The notes under the pieces: model-generated
What the model saw: the letters and a program-made list of their open reading frames with translations, nothing else
What the model was told of the DNA's origin: nothing
The model's database searches: none
Part shown: positions 25,017 through 36,525 of the stretch, piece after piece
How the letters are laid out: each line of letters starts with the position of its first letter
How positions within the stretch are numbered: position 1 is the stretch's first letter
Position numbers and translations under genes: made by a program
Source of the DNA: Boswellia sacra
Lineage: Eukaryota > Streptophyta > Magnoliopsida > Sapindales > Burseraceae
NCBI GenBank assembly: GCA_013180625.2
Contig: SNVD02013981.1
Span: 1 to 64,000 of the forward strand
Reading direction: 5' to 3'
Length of the DNA stretch: 64,000 bases

Positions 25017-27072
25017 TAGGCTTGGCAATTTGCCCCATCGAGTCCGGGGCCTCGGTGTGCCCCGCAAAATCGAGTCTGGTCTGGGGTAAACTAATTTTGC
25101 CCCGGTTGGGGCGGGTTTGGGTTTGGGGCAAAGCTCTTGGACCTGTTGACCCGCCCCACCCCGCAAGATATAGGGGTGTATTTGTAAAATTTTAAATTAT
25201 TAGGACTGTCAAATTTTTTGGGTTATATTTGTTAAATTTTTCGTATATATAAATTCTTAAAATTTTACAAAAAATGTAAATACTTTAATAAAAGTTACAT
25301 TTTAATTAATAATTAACATCTTTTAGTATTTTAACATCAATTTAGTCATGTTATAATGACTAAATAAAATATTTATATTTTATGGTAATTAAATTTGTAT
25401 AATATATACAATCTTGATATAGATTATTAAATACTAATAAATTATTACAATATTAACAATATTATTTTCAAAATGTATACATTTAATATAATCAATATAT
25501 TATTTTCTAAATATGTAACTAAAAATATAATAAAATTAATCATATAATCTTAAATATATGATTTATCGTAATTTAAATTAATTAATTAAATTATTAATGT
25601 TTCATAAATATATATAATATTAATTAATTGGTATATGCCAATCATATTATTACTATTATTAGATTGAAATTAAATCAACACGCTATTGAAAAATTATTTA
25701 ATTGTATTATCAACTATTTAAAAAATTGTCAATTAACTAATTGATAAGCAATTATACACTTTTAATATTATTTCTAATAGAGTATGTAACATTATTAGTA
25801 ATAAAATCAAATGGTAATTAATAGTAATTAAATATTTGTATTTTATAGTAACTAAATTTGTATTATATATACAATCTTGATATAGATTACTAAGTACTAA
25901 TTAAATTATTGCAATATTAACAATATTATTTTCAAAATGTACACCTTTAATATAATCAATATATTATTTTCTATATATGTAAATAGAAATATGATAAAAA
26001 TAATTTTATGACCTTAAATGTATGATTTATCGTAATTTAAATTAATTAACTAAATTATTAATATTTTATAAAAATATATAATGTTAATTAATTGGTATAT
26101 GTCAATCATATTATTACTATTATTATATTGAAATTAAATTAACATGCTATTGAAAAATTATTTAATTGTATTATCAACTATTCGAAAAATTGTCAATTAA
26201 CTAGTTTACAATCAATAATACACTTTTAACATTATTACTAATAGAGTATGTAACATTATTACTAATAAAATCAAATGGTAATTAAATATTTTTATTTTAT
26301 AGTAATTAAATTTTTATAATATATACAATATTACAATCTTGATATAGATTTCTAAATACTAATTAAATTATTACAATATTAACAAGATTATTTTCAAAAT
26401 GTATACCTTTAATATAATCAATATATTATTTTCTAAATATGTAAATAGAAAAATAATAAAAATGATCTTATAACATTAAATATATGATTTATCGTAATTT
26501 AAATTAATTAATTAAATTATTAATGTTTCATAAATATTTATAATGTTAACTTATTTGTATATGAATATGCCAATCATATTATTACTATTATTATATTGAA
26601 ATTAAATAAACATGCTATTGAAAATTATTTAATTGAATGATCAACTATTTGAAAATTTGTCAATTAATTAGTTTACAAGCAATAATACACTTTTAACATT
26701 ATTTCTAATAGAGTATGTAACATTATTACTAATAAAATCAAATGATAATACACAACCATTTTGATTTTAGTTTGAAGATATATTGTTTTTATGATTATTA
26801 AAAAATGATCATAATTATAAATAATTTGATAAAAAATTGAGAATGAAGTAATTTGCAAATATGTAAATATTATAGGAGGCGAGATTGCAAAAAAATAAAT
26901 ATTACAGGGTGTAATTGTAAAAGTATAAATATTTAGGGGCGGGCAGGGCGGGTTTGGATCCGCTCAAATTTCTTTTGCCCTGCCCCGCCCCGTCCCAAAA
27001 AATAGTTGAGTGAGACGAGGCTGGGTACCTATCACCCCGGACCCGTCTCGCCTCGCCCCATTGCCAACCCTA
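25017..27072. mobile_element. Non-autonomous hAT-type DNA transposon (2056 bp)
   Basis: The ends are inverted: TAGGCTTGGCAAT at the left, and the right end reads TAGGGTTGGCAAT on the other strand. Flanking 8-bp direct repeats CTTATTAA (25009-25016) and CTCATTAA (27073-27080) differ at one base, as expected for an old hAT insertion. About 140 bases at each end are GC-rich (runs of GGGGCGGG and CCCCGCCCC) while the interior is extremely AT-rich. There is no transposase ORF, so movement would have needed an enzyme from elsewhere. Confidence 0.82.
25367..26750. repeat. Three tandem ~460-bp AT-rich repeats inside the hAT element
   Basis: Units begin at 25367, 25830 and 26284 with an AAATATTT...TTTTATRGTAA block followed by ACAATCTTGATATAGATT. 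Spacings are 463 and 454. Each unit also holds TATGATTTATCGTAATTTAA and a final ATAAAATCAAATG. The third copy fades near 26750. Confidence 0.82.
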
Positions 27073-27080
27073 CTCATTAA

Positions 27081-28830
27081 TGCTTGTATTAGTGCCATTA
27101 GAAAGTCAAAACTTGAGACAATTTCTCAGGCTAAGACACCGTCAACATATTTAATAGCTAGTGCCCCTTAAAACTATGTCCAAGTGTGTCAAGCCAGGTA
27201 ATCAAAAACATTGTTTGACATTTTCAAAACCTAATTAGTTAACCAATAAATACTTAATAAATTTTCATTAAACAATTAATTAAAGGTGCAACGAAGTATA
27301 CTTAAAAGACTAACCGACTCAGAGAGGAAAACTAGCAAGCTGCTCAAGGAAGAGACTGGAATAAATGTTATCTGTGACAGGTTGTGCATATTTTGGTTAT
27401 TCTTTTGATTGCTGAATGGTCAAATTTAACGTTGGACCAAGTTGCCCATTATTTATGCATTACAATTTACATGACGATTTCAACACACCTGTTATTTGAT
27501 GAAATTTTCTATTTTGAAAATCAATGTCTTAAACTTGGGTCCCATTAGGTATAGTTGTTGTACCATACAACAACTTTGAAATTGAAATTAATATGTAAAA
27601 AACAGTAAATATAAAAAAATTGTGAAGCAATAAATAAAATTGTATTTACGACTTTTATATAAACATTTACTATTTTTGAAAGTTGTACGGTCTAAATCCT
27701 TTAATCTTAAACAAATTTACTTGAAGGGTAGCATTATTATTAAATGATGATCAAATTTAAATTAGACTTAGTATCTGGCTATTTAATATATATATATATA
27801 TATACCTTTAATCTCTTATAAACCCAAAGTTTTCCCCTCCTGATCCATTGTATTAGTGTTATACTTAAATGTTAATAAAGAAATATAAACACTATAACTC
27901 CTACCTTTGGTACCCTACCTTGATCTTTTACTCCACCAATTACGAGTTTTGAATAAATTTTGTTATCCAATAATTGATGAAAGTTAACATGGGGTGCGTG
28001 ATTTAGGATTAATATATATATTTAGGCTATGATTATTGGATATACTTAAAAATTCATTATGCAGTGGGGCCCAACGGACGAAAGCATCACTTTTTCGCGG
28101 AGATATGTATGCATGGGACGATAAACACTAATTAATTAATTAGGAGCTGAATTAATTAAATAAATGATTAAACAATAAACTAATTAACTGTGGTTAACGT
28201 ACAAATTTTGAGACCAGCTAGATTGACCATAAATCTTAACAACTCTCTTAATTAATTAATTCAGAAACAATATCAACGTGTACATGAAACTCGAATAATG
28301 CATATATCACTGTTAACCCTTAACATTAATGCTGTAACTTCTAGAATTCCTTTTGTAAGATCATCAAAGATTTAATTACAAATTATATTTTTTCTTTAAA
28401 AAAATTTGAAAAATAAATGTTGACTGATCAAAATAACATTTTGTATCAAGCTTTTTTTTTTTTTTTTATGAGGAACATGATTCCTCAATCGATTATAAAA
28501 TATAGTAAGGGGGACCAAGTAGTTTTCTTATTCAATTTTCAATCTTTCATTAAGCGGATTAAGTTTTGATATGCCATATACTTTGTCTTCGTTCCAAAAA
28601 TAACATTTCAACCATAAAATTCTTGAAAACAAAGTGAACGACAAGGTTGTTAATAGGCAAATGTTGTGATGCATGTATCAGGGTAGGCTTCATCCACAAG
28701 TTAGTTAAGGGTTTAAAAAAAAAAAATGCACGTTTTGACGTAAGTAATTTAGAAACACTAATTACTTTTAAGTGGCAATTTTATCTGGTACTAAGTAATA
28801 ACTCACAAGGGAATATCGAAAAGGAATTGG
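27081..28830. other. AT-rich intergenic sequence upstream of GLP1
   Basis: No gene seen. It contains a short TA microsatellite (about 27786-27805), repeated TTAATTAATTAA stretches (about 28128-28262) and a poly-T run (about 28451-28467). The frame 28647-28865 overlaps the GLP1 promoter block and is not believed. Confidence 0.45.
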
Positions 28831-28993
28831 CAAGTCTTCATCATCTGCTTCGGCCGGGTAGCTAGCTAGGTAAGACAATCAAGACTAGTTCAATTGATTT
28901 CATCTATAGATACAGCAGCTTCCCTTGCAGCATTTCTCGCCCCTCAGAAAGCAAATACTACTTGTATACTAGAAAGAGCTAGCCTAATCAACA
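28829..28993 (+). promoter_or_regulatory. GLP1 promoter block
   Basis: About 160 bases ahead of the ATG match the blocks ahead of GLP2 and GLP3. They share AAGTCTTC, CATCTGCTT, AAGACTAGTT and GCAGCATTTCTC. The TATA position (28905-28913) reads TATAGATAC here, weaker than TATAAATAG in GLP3. Confidence 0.55.
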
Positions 28994-30167
28994 ATGAAAA
29001 GTTTCCTTTCGGCTTTTGCCCTCCTGGCTTTCGCTTTCACGTTTGCTGCTGCCTATGATCCCAGTCCTCTTCAGGACTTCTGTGTAGCCGTGAATGACAC
29101 CTTGAACGGTGGTATGTAACTTTGTTCTCTTCCTGTGAATTTTTTAAAGCTACCTCCACTCTGTAGCTAGGCAATTTCTTACTATTTAGCATGCCATGTT
29201 ACGATACGTACTTACAGTCAACATTAATTTGATCTTACTTTGATGCATGCATGCAGTGTTTGTGAATGGAAAGTTCTGCAAGGACCCCGAGCTTGTCAAA
29301 GCTGAGGATTTCTTCTCCTCAGTTAACTGTTGAAAAATCTTCCTCCCATATGAACAATGTCAAAGTTAGGCACCTCCCATATGGTAAGTCAAAGTTAGGT
29401 GTGTTAGGTGGCCAAATTCTTACCTAACACCATTGAAAATTCATGCAGACTCCTCCTATAAATTGAGGAAGTTCTGTAGAGTCATTTGTACGAATCCAGA
29501 GAGAGATTCAAGCATAACAGAGAAACTCCAGAGAGAGTTAGGATTCAGAACCAGAGAGTTCTGAGAGTGTGAGAGAGCTAGAAGAGCTCTAGGATTAATT
29601 TAGGGGAGTTTTTGTGTAAATCTTGTATATGAATTTATTCTGTTAATATAAGTTAATTCTCTCCCAAATTCTGTTCTGAGTTTGCATCGCATCCCTAACA
29701 TTAACATGATGGGAAACACAACAAATCAAGTTGGTTCAAATGTCCCTGCTGTGAATGTAGAGAGAATAGCAGGACTTAACACTCTTGGCATATCCGCAGC
29801 CCGCATTGACTTTGCACCGTATGGCCAAAACCCGCCTCACACTCACCCCTGTGCCATTGAGATACTAGTTGTTATCTAGGGGACTCTATTGGTCGATTTT
29901 TTTTACGTCCAAGCCTTATCATAAGCTTTCACTAAAGTTCTATATAAGGGTGGTGTGTTCGTTTTCCCCATTGGTCTCATTCACTTCCAATACAATATTG
30001 GAGAAACAAATGCGATTGCCTTTTCGGTTTTGAGCAGCCAAAACCCTGGTGTGATTACAATAGCAAACATAGTATTTGGATCTGACCCTGCGATTAATCT
30101 TGATTTCCTTGCCAGGGCCTTCCAGCTGGACGTAAATGTGGTCAAATCTCTTCAGGCAAAATTCTAA
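28994..30167 (+). pseudogene. Germin-like protein gene GLP1, split by a solo LTR
   Basis: Germin-like proteins are secreted cupins of the cell wall; some have oxalate oxidase or superoxide dismutase activity. Exon 1 is 28994-29111 (signal peptide MKSFLSAFALLAF, then DPSPLQDFCVAVND). A GT-AG intron leads to exon 2 at 29257 ([11 protein letters not shown]). Exon 2 is interrupted at 29328-29700 by an LTR, then resumes with [15 protein letters not shown]. Cupin box 1 keeps HTH and Glu in [10 protein letters not shown], but Cys replaces the usual Arg. A TAG follows at about 29876, and the segment to about 29950 has a further stop. Box 2 ([13 protein letters not shown]) and the end SLQAKF are intact. 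TAA lies at 30165-30167. One intron is normal for the family. Confidence 0.9.
29328..29700 (+). mobile_element. Copia-type solo LTR in GLP1 exon 2
   Basis: 373 bases beginning TGTTGAAAAA and ending CCCTAACA are flanked by a perfect 5-bp duplication TTAAC (29323-29327 and 29701-29705). Removing the insert restores the GLP reading frame. A TATA-like CCTATAAATTG is present. There is no internal region, so it is a solo LTR left by recombination between two LTRs. Confidence 0.85.
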
Positions 30168-30611
30168 ATTGATGGCTAGCTATTATAGAATTAATGCTGT
30201 GAAATGCAGTCAATAAATTATTACTTATTTGAATAATTGTTGTCGTCATAATCCTTGTAAAATTAATGATGTAATAAAGAGGTTGCATAAATATATATGT
30301 ACCTCACCTGTTCTATATATTTGTTTTCGATTTTTGCTTCTTCTTCGTTTAAATGATGTCAAGGACTTAGATACTTCTCTCAATTTTTTTTTAGGCATCT
30401 CAAAATCTAATTGCACATGGTAGTTAAACTATTTTATGGTTAAGACTTAGAGAGCATTTGTTTCAATCACTTAACATTTTTTATATCTGAACACTTTTTA
30501 TAACGTAATCTACACCACTTTTTATATCTGAATACTTTTTATAACGTAATTTACACCACTGAATATCATGTTTGTTTACTCTTTTGCATACTTCTTAAAA
30601 AAAGTGATAAG
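30168..30611. other. GLP1 3' flank and first copy of a dispersed repeat
   Basis: After the GLP1 stop there is ordinary AT-rich 3' sequence. From about 30465 a repeat begins (CACTTAAC, then ATCTGAACACTTTTTATA, itself duplicated at 30518-30560). It is paralogous to sequence from about 33655. The copy is interrupted at 30612 by the SIRE-like element and resumes at 32738. Confidence 0.5.
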
Positions 30612-32732
30612 TGTTGGTGTCAACGTGCATGTGCCATGCACATGATGAATTTTGTCCAACTTGTGATAAAACTAGAATATGATTTTGTTTCTTATTTTAC
30701 TGTTTTTAGAAGTATATTTTAGGAAATATTTAATTTATAATAAGTATCTTCTTAGATTAAGATATTGTTCCTTGTATCTTAATTAAAATAGGAGAATATT
30801 TGGTTGTGTCCTAATTCCTTTAGGAGTTTAATTATAATACTTCCTATTATATTTCTCCTAATCCTAATGAAATTTTTATTTAGATTTTTTCAGGATTTTT
30901 AGGAGATTTTGTCTAGACCTCCCACTATATATATTAAGTTATTTTTACATAACTTGACCGGCTAAATTCATTAGTTGGTAGGGAGTGTTCTTTGTTTTAG
31001 CATTCCAGGATTTGAGAGAAAAGCTTCAACGCAAATTGGAATGTCTTTATTGATTTGATTTTTTGAGTCTTTGATTCATGTATAAGAGGTAGAAATCATA
31101 CATGAGTTATTAATTAAGTCTGTAAGAGTTAGTAGACACTTGTGATAACTTGCAGATTAAGTGTTTATGTAATTCAACGTCGCTGAAGTAACTGTCACTT
31201 CCTCTGAGATAGTTGAAGAATAATCTGCTCCTAATTAAGGCTTCTAAGCAGCCAACTCCTACCACAACAAGGAAGAGATGTAAAGAGAAGGCTGGCAAAT
31301 TCAAGAAGCATCCTGGCAGTTCCTCTTCCCCACTAGTTCACAAGTCTCCAGGACTTCGTTAAATGCTTTTGGCTTTTGTGCTGAAATCAAGGGGGAGAAG
31401 GAGTTGATTTTTTTTTCATTTATAACTGTTTTTTCTGTTACCTCTGTCCTATCTGTTTGATGTTTTTGTTACTACTGATGAGAATTATGTCAGTAAGAAG
31501 TAAGGGGGAGTAAGACTAGTAAGACTATTTTGATGCTTTGTGTTTTTACTGTGTTTGTGTGTTTGTGTTATTACTTATTTTGTGATATCTTGCTTTGATG
31601 AATGGATTGCTCTGATCGTGATCTGATTATTGTCTGACAAGTTTGTCAAACTTCATTTTGTTTGCATAATATACATATTCTGACAGTGTTCTGTTACAAG
31701 ATTTGTAACAGCACACTGGTTATTTCTTTACACATGATATTTTCTGTTTGTTATTTCATGATAGCTTATAGTTATGTTTAACTTATCATTTGTGATTTTA
31801 TTTGATCAGAAACAGTTTGGTGTTTTCATCACAAGTTGCAAAAAAGGGGGAGATTATTGATGTCAACGTGCATGTGCCATGCACATGATGAATTTTGTCC
31901 AACTTGTGATAAAACTAGAATATGATTTTGTTTCTTATTTTACTATTTTTAGAAGTACATCTTAGGAAATATTTAATTTATAATAAATATCTTCTTAGAT
32001 TAAGATATTATTCCTTGTATCTTAATTAAAATAGGAGAATATTTATTTGTGTCCTAATTCCTTTAGGAGTTTAATTATAACACTTCCTATTATATTTTTC
32101 CTAATCCTAACGAAATTTTGATTTAGATTTTTTTAGGATTTCTAGGAGATTTCGTCGAGACCTTCCACTATATATATTAAGTTCTTTTTACCTAACTTGA
32201 CCGGGGAAATTCATTAGTTGGTGGGGAGTGTTCTTTTTTTCGGCATTCCAAGATTTGAGAGAAAAGCTTCAATGCAAATTGGAATGACTTAATTAATTTG
32301 ATTCTTTGAGACTTTGATTCATTTATGAGAGGTAGAAATCGTGCATGAGTTATTGATTAAGTCTGTAAGAGTTAGTAGACACTTGGGATAACTTTCGGGT
32401 TAAGTGTTTATGTAATTCAACGTCAGACGTCGTTTGTTATGTATAAGTTAACAGTGTATTGTTAAGTTATCTGCGACAGAGAGTGGGCAATGTCACTAGA
32501 GTTTAAGATCTTGGTGGAATTTTGTTTTATAAAGATTAGGTTTGTGTTTGAGAGTGAGTCAGCACTGTAAAAGGTCAAAAAAATTATTCAAACAAGAACT
32601 TAGTGAATTGCAGCTCTATAACTGTCTGTGGATGTAGGTTTTATAACCGAACCACGTAAAAATCCTCCTGTACCGATTTACATTACAGTTTACTATTATA
32701 TGTTTTATAACTGCATACTTCCAGAACTTTCA
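30612..32732 (+). mobile_element. Deletion derivative of a SIRE-like copia element
   Basis: It is flanked by a perfect 5-bp duplication ATAAG (30607-30611 and 32733-32737). A truncated left LTR (30612 to about 31183) and a full right LTR (31855-32732) share the text from GTCAACGTGCATGTGCCATG through GTAATTCAACGTC. Between them 31184-31854 retains only the end of the element, with A/G-rich blocks such as AAATCAAGGGGGAGAAGG and the polypurine tract AAAAAAGGGGGAGAT before the right LTR. The rest of the left LTR, the primer site and all pol domains are deleted. Confidence 0.78.
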
Positions 32733-32737
32733 ATAAG

Positions 32738-35573
32738 GGAATATCACATTTTAAATGTGACTTTTTTACCATTGTAATAGGAAATTTAAAATATTTATAT
32801 TATATTTGTTACAATCCTTCAAAAATTAAATAGTTAATAAAATTAAACTATTTTTTTATGTCAAATAGATAATATTATAGTTGTTACCATCCTTAAAATT
32901 AAATATTTATAAAACTAAATCAAAATTATCAATAACTATACATTTAATATTTATTAATAAATTTATTTTTAATTTCTAATTAATTATATTTTATTTAAAT
33001 TTATTATTTTTTAATTATTAACCGAGTTTTCTTTACATTAGTTATTTGAACTGAAATATATTAATAAAAAATAACAAAAATATATGTGGTTGATAAACCA
33101 AAAGTTAAGAACTTCATCTCGTTGACCATCTTGCTTTTGCACTGCCATCTCCTATAGAGACAGAAAAGACCGTGGTGACATCGTTTCTGACACCACGAAG
33201 GGGTATTTTTCATCTCCTTTCTTCCTTTTATACACCCCAAAGCTAGTGGTTTTCTTTTCCAAGAAGTCTCTAGTGACGAAGGAAGCCAACTCGACTCTGC
33301 TCTGCTTCATACGAAGGCTGTTTTAGCCACGTTGTCTATGAATCACATTCTAGCAGTGTGGAGGAGGCGGTAGGCAAAGAAGACAGCGACGATCCCGGAG
33401 GAGGTGGTGGAGCTGAAGTGGCGGCTAGGTTTCACAAGTCTCGTGTGTTTTCATAATATAAGGAGGGGTATTAGAGACATTTTTCACTTTTCAGATGTTT
33501 TGAGAGAAAAAAGTGATAATTTTTCACTTTTTCTATTAAGACAATAATATCTGAAATAAGTTATTAGACACTGAAACAAAGAAAAATCAAATCACTTATT
33601 CCCATTGAAATTCAAATTTCAGTGGAAAAAAAGAATGAGCTCAGGAGTGTTTGTGTCTACCACTTAACTTTTTTAAATCTAAACACTTTTTAGGACTTAA
33701 TTTACTCCACTTAAAAGTATGTTTGTTTATTCTTTTATATACCTCTTAAAAAAATGGTAAGGGAATATCTTATTTTTAATATGACAATTTTACCCTTATA
33801 TTTGGAAATGCAAGATATTTATATTATATTTGTTACAATCCTTTAAAATAAAAAATTTAATAAAATTAAACAAATATTAGATTATAGATAAGCTGACTTA
33901 AATTATCAATAATTATGCATTTAAGATTTATTAATTATATTTATTTAAATTATTAAATCTATTTTAAATTTCTAATAAACTTTAGTTTACTAATTAGAAT
34001 TCATAATTATGTCATAAAATAAATAAATAATTAAATAAAATACTTAGCATGTTTCTTTCACCTCCTCAGCCCCACCAGTACTGCCACACCCCTCCACCAC
34101 CAATTTGTCCTCCCTCTCTTTCTCCAGTTTTTTCGCTTCCTCCATCTACAAACTATACAGTCTTCTCTAACAACAGTCTTGCAACGAAAAGAAGAAAAAG
34201 AAAACCTAACCACAAGCCAATTGATTGGAGAGCAGAGAAGGATGGTTGAGGTTATGGTGGGTTGAGACAAGAGGTAAGAGGGATGGGTTGTCAGTTGCCA
34301 GAGAATGGCCTATTCGCCGAAAAATGTCAGTTGCCACAGCGAATTAAGTTAAAAACCATGAAATTAAAATTGTAAGATTGACAAGTTTTCAATGATTGGT
34401 GCCCTTGTTTTTTGACTACATGAAGAGAAAATTTTGACCAAGGAATTTCCTAAGCTTGTGCAATACAAGGCATAGTGTTTTCTCGTGTTTTGATCGCTTC
34501 CTCCTTGACCAACTTGCCATGAGTTGATTATTGAGGACATGTTATAATTGTTCTCCCTCAATTGCTATTATTTCTTTGCCTAATTTCTTCTCTTTTTTTT
34601 CCTCACTGCTTGTTTAAATTGGTAACAATTCGCATCAATAGATGCAACTCTTGCTTGAGTAGGAAGGCATAAGGTTTTGAAACACCGGCGGATCATTAGA
34701 ATTATAACAATATCTATACCATCAGAAAATGTAAAAGACATATATAAGGTTTAAAAGGATAATTAATTAATTCCTTTATTCTCTCTTAATTTGCCGTCTC
34801 ATATATAAATACTAATAACAAATAAAATGTGACCAATAACCATCAGAAAATGAAATAATTAATTAATAACAGTATCTACCATGAATAAACCTTTGTATAT
34901 TATATCAACTATATAATGCAATATAAGAGACTGCAGCTTCTCTGTATACCTCACAGTTGAAATTGAACAGATATCGTAATCAATAATTATCAAATTACCA
35001 TGATAGATAGTAAATAAAAAATTGGAGTGTATTGGACTATATATAAAGAGTAAAATCTGCTGGTCTCCTCTTGGGTCACCTAGATACTTAATGAACATTA
35101 GAAAAATTAACTATGTCCTCTGGGGTAAATTAATCGATCATATTAATTGGTTTTCTTCTCATAAAATATATAACTATCCTATAAAGTTATAAAGCACATA
35201 TCTCTCATTATTTTATCATGAATAAATTATCACAAAATTGTTTCCGACATTAAAACTAAAAGAGATAACTCAAGAAAGTTTACCATGACAAATTTTGATG
35301 ACGTGCTTCAAACATTGAAATTTTATTTGATTTTGGCTTTTAGATATTAATCAGTGATAGAGAGAGGAAGAAAGGAGAGATCGAAATAAACAAACTGCAA
35401 TATTATTTCATTTGCCGAAAACAAACATAGAGAGGTCCATACATATATATATATGCTACCTCATTCTATTACATTATTTTAATTACTTGGGATTATGACA
35501 AGAAGATAGGCAATTAGTTATTACACAAATCAGATGCTGCTTTCACGACAGGTTACAACTTATTTTTTATTCT
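32738..35573. other. Non-coding sequence with dispersed repeats between GLP1 and GLP2
   Basis: No gene is supported. 32738 to about 33000 continues the repeat broken by the SIRE-like element. A second, diverged copy runs from about 33655 to 34020 (shared TATTTATATTATATTTGTTA). Overlapping frames near 34049-34270 on both strands are proline-rich or basic low-complexity text. 33100-33450 is GC-richer but lacks a recognisable domain. Confidence 0.45.
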
Positions 35574-36352
35574 CTAACTGCTATCTGTCCAGAACTTGGC
35601 CTGAAGAGATTTCACCAAATCCACGTCCAACTAGAAGGCCCTGGCAAGGAAATCTGGGTTAATTCCAAATACTGCGTTTGCAATAGTAATGACACCGCTG
35701 CTCAAACCAGCAAAGGCAACAGCATTTGTTTTTTCAATATTGAATTGGAAGTGAATGAGACCAATGGGGAATACGAACATATCACCCTTGTTTATTACTT
35801 TGGTGAAAAGCTTGTTTTCAGGATTCGAGGTGACAAAACCAACCAATAGACTTCCCTCAAGAGCAAGGGTATCTCAGTGGCACGAGGGTGAGTGTGATGT
35901 GCGTTTTGGCCATATGGTGCTTAATCAATACGGACTGCGGATATGCCAAGAGTGTTAAGTCCTGGTGTTTGCAGTACATTAACGGCAGTTACGTTTGAAC
36001 CGACTTGATTGGCTGTGTTTCCAGGGTTTGTCACTGAAAAGAAGAAGTCCTCAGCTTTAGCAAGCTTGGGGTCCTTGCAGAACTTCCCATTCACAAACAC
36101 TTCATGCATCAAACTGAATATTAACAATCAAATTAATGATCATTGATTGTAAGTCATAACGTGACTTGCATGCGCTAGTAATACGAACTCTTATCAACAG
36201 AGGAGAAGTAGCTTCAAAAGAATACACGTGAACAGCACTGAGTGAATACCACCGTGCAAGTGGTCGTTCACGGCTACACAGAAATCCTGAAGAGGACTGG
36301 GGTCAAAAGCAGAGGCAAATGTGGGAGCCAAAGCCAAAAGAAAATCTTTCAT
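35574..36352 (-). pseudogene. Germin-like protein gene GLP2, inactivated by point changes
   Basis: This is the same two-exon cupin gene on the minus strand. Exon 1 is 36352-36250 (MKDFLLALAPTFASAFDPSP, then LQDFCVAVND), 15 nt shorter than in GLP1. Exon 2 is 36099-35574. It reads [20 protein letters not shown] and [21 protein letters not shown] stands where Tyr is usual before [15 protein letters not shown] (metal-binding box 1) is kept, then an extra base shifts the frame near 35865. Box 2 is [13 protein letters not shown]. Small in-frame deletions follow in GLSSGVIT and FGINPDFL, and TAG replaces the Gln codon that GLP1 keeps in RAFQLDV. The normal end after QAKF has become a Trp codon, so the frame runs on six residues. 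Confidence 0.9.
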
Positions 36353-36525
36353 CTTGAATAGGCTCCCTCACTATTCTTAAAGTATTATTACTTGGTGAGG
36401 GGTGAGAAATGCTGCAAGGCAAGCTACTCTATTAATAGATACAAACCATTGAATTAGTCTTGACTGTTTTCCCGCTCCAAGCAGATGTCGAAGACTTGGC
36501 ATGTCTTCGATGGTAATTTATTTGT
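36353..36525 (-). promoter_or_regulatory. GLP2 promoter block
   Basis: The reverse complement shares AAGTCTTCGACATCTGCTT, a CTATTAATAG TATA-like site (36428-36437) and GCAGCATTTCTCACCCCTCA with the GLP1 and GLP3 upstream regions. Confidence 0.55.

Noticed and set aside
28647..28865. Open frame overlapping the GLP1 promoter
   Set aside because: No recognisable domain, and its end lies in the conserved GLP promoter block.
34049..34270. Overlapping open frames on both strands
   Set aside because: Proline-rich or basic low-complexity translations with no splice or domain support; each is the other's shadow.
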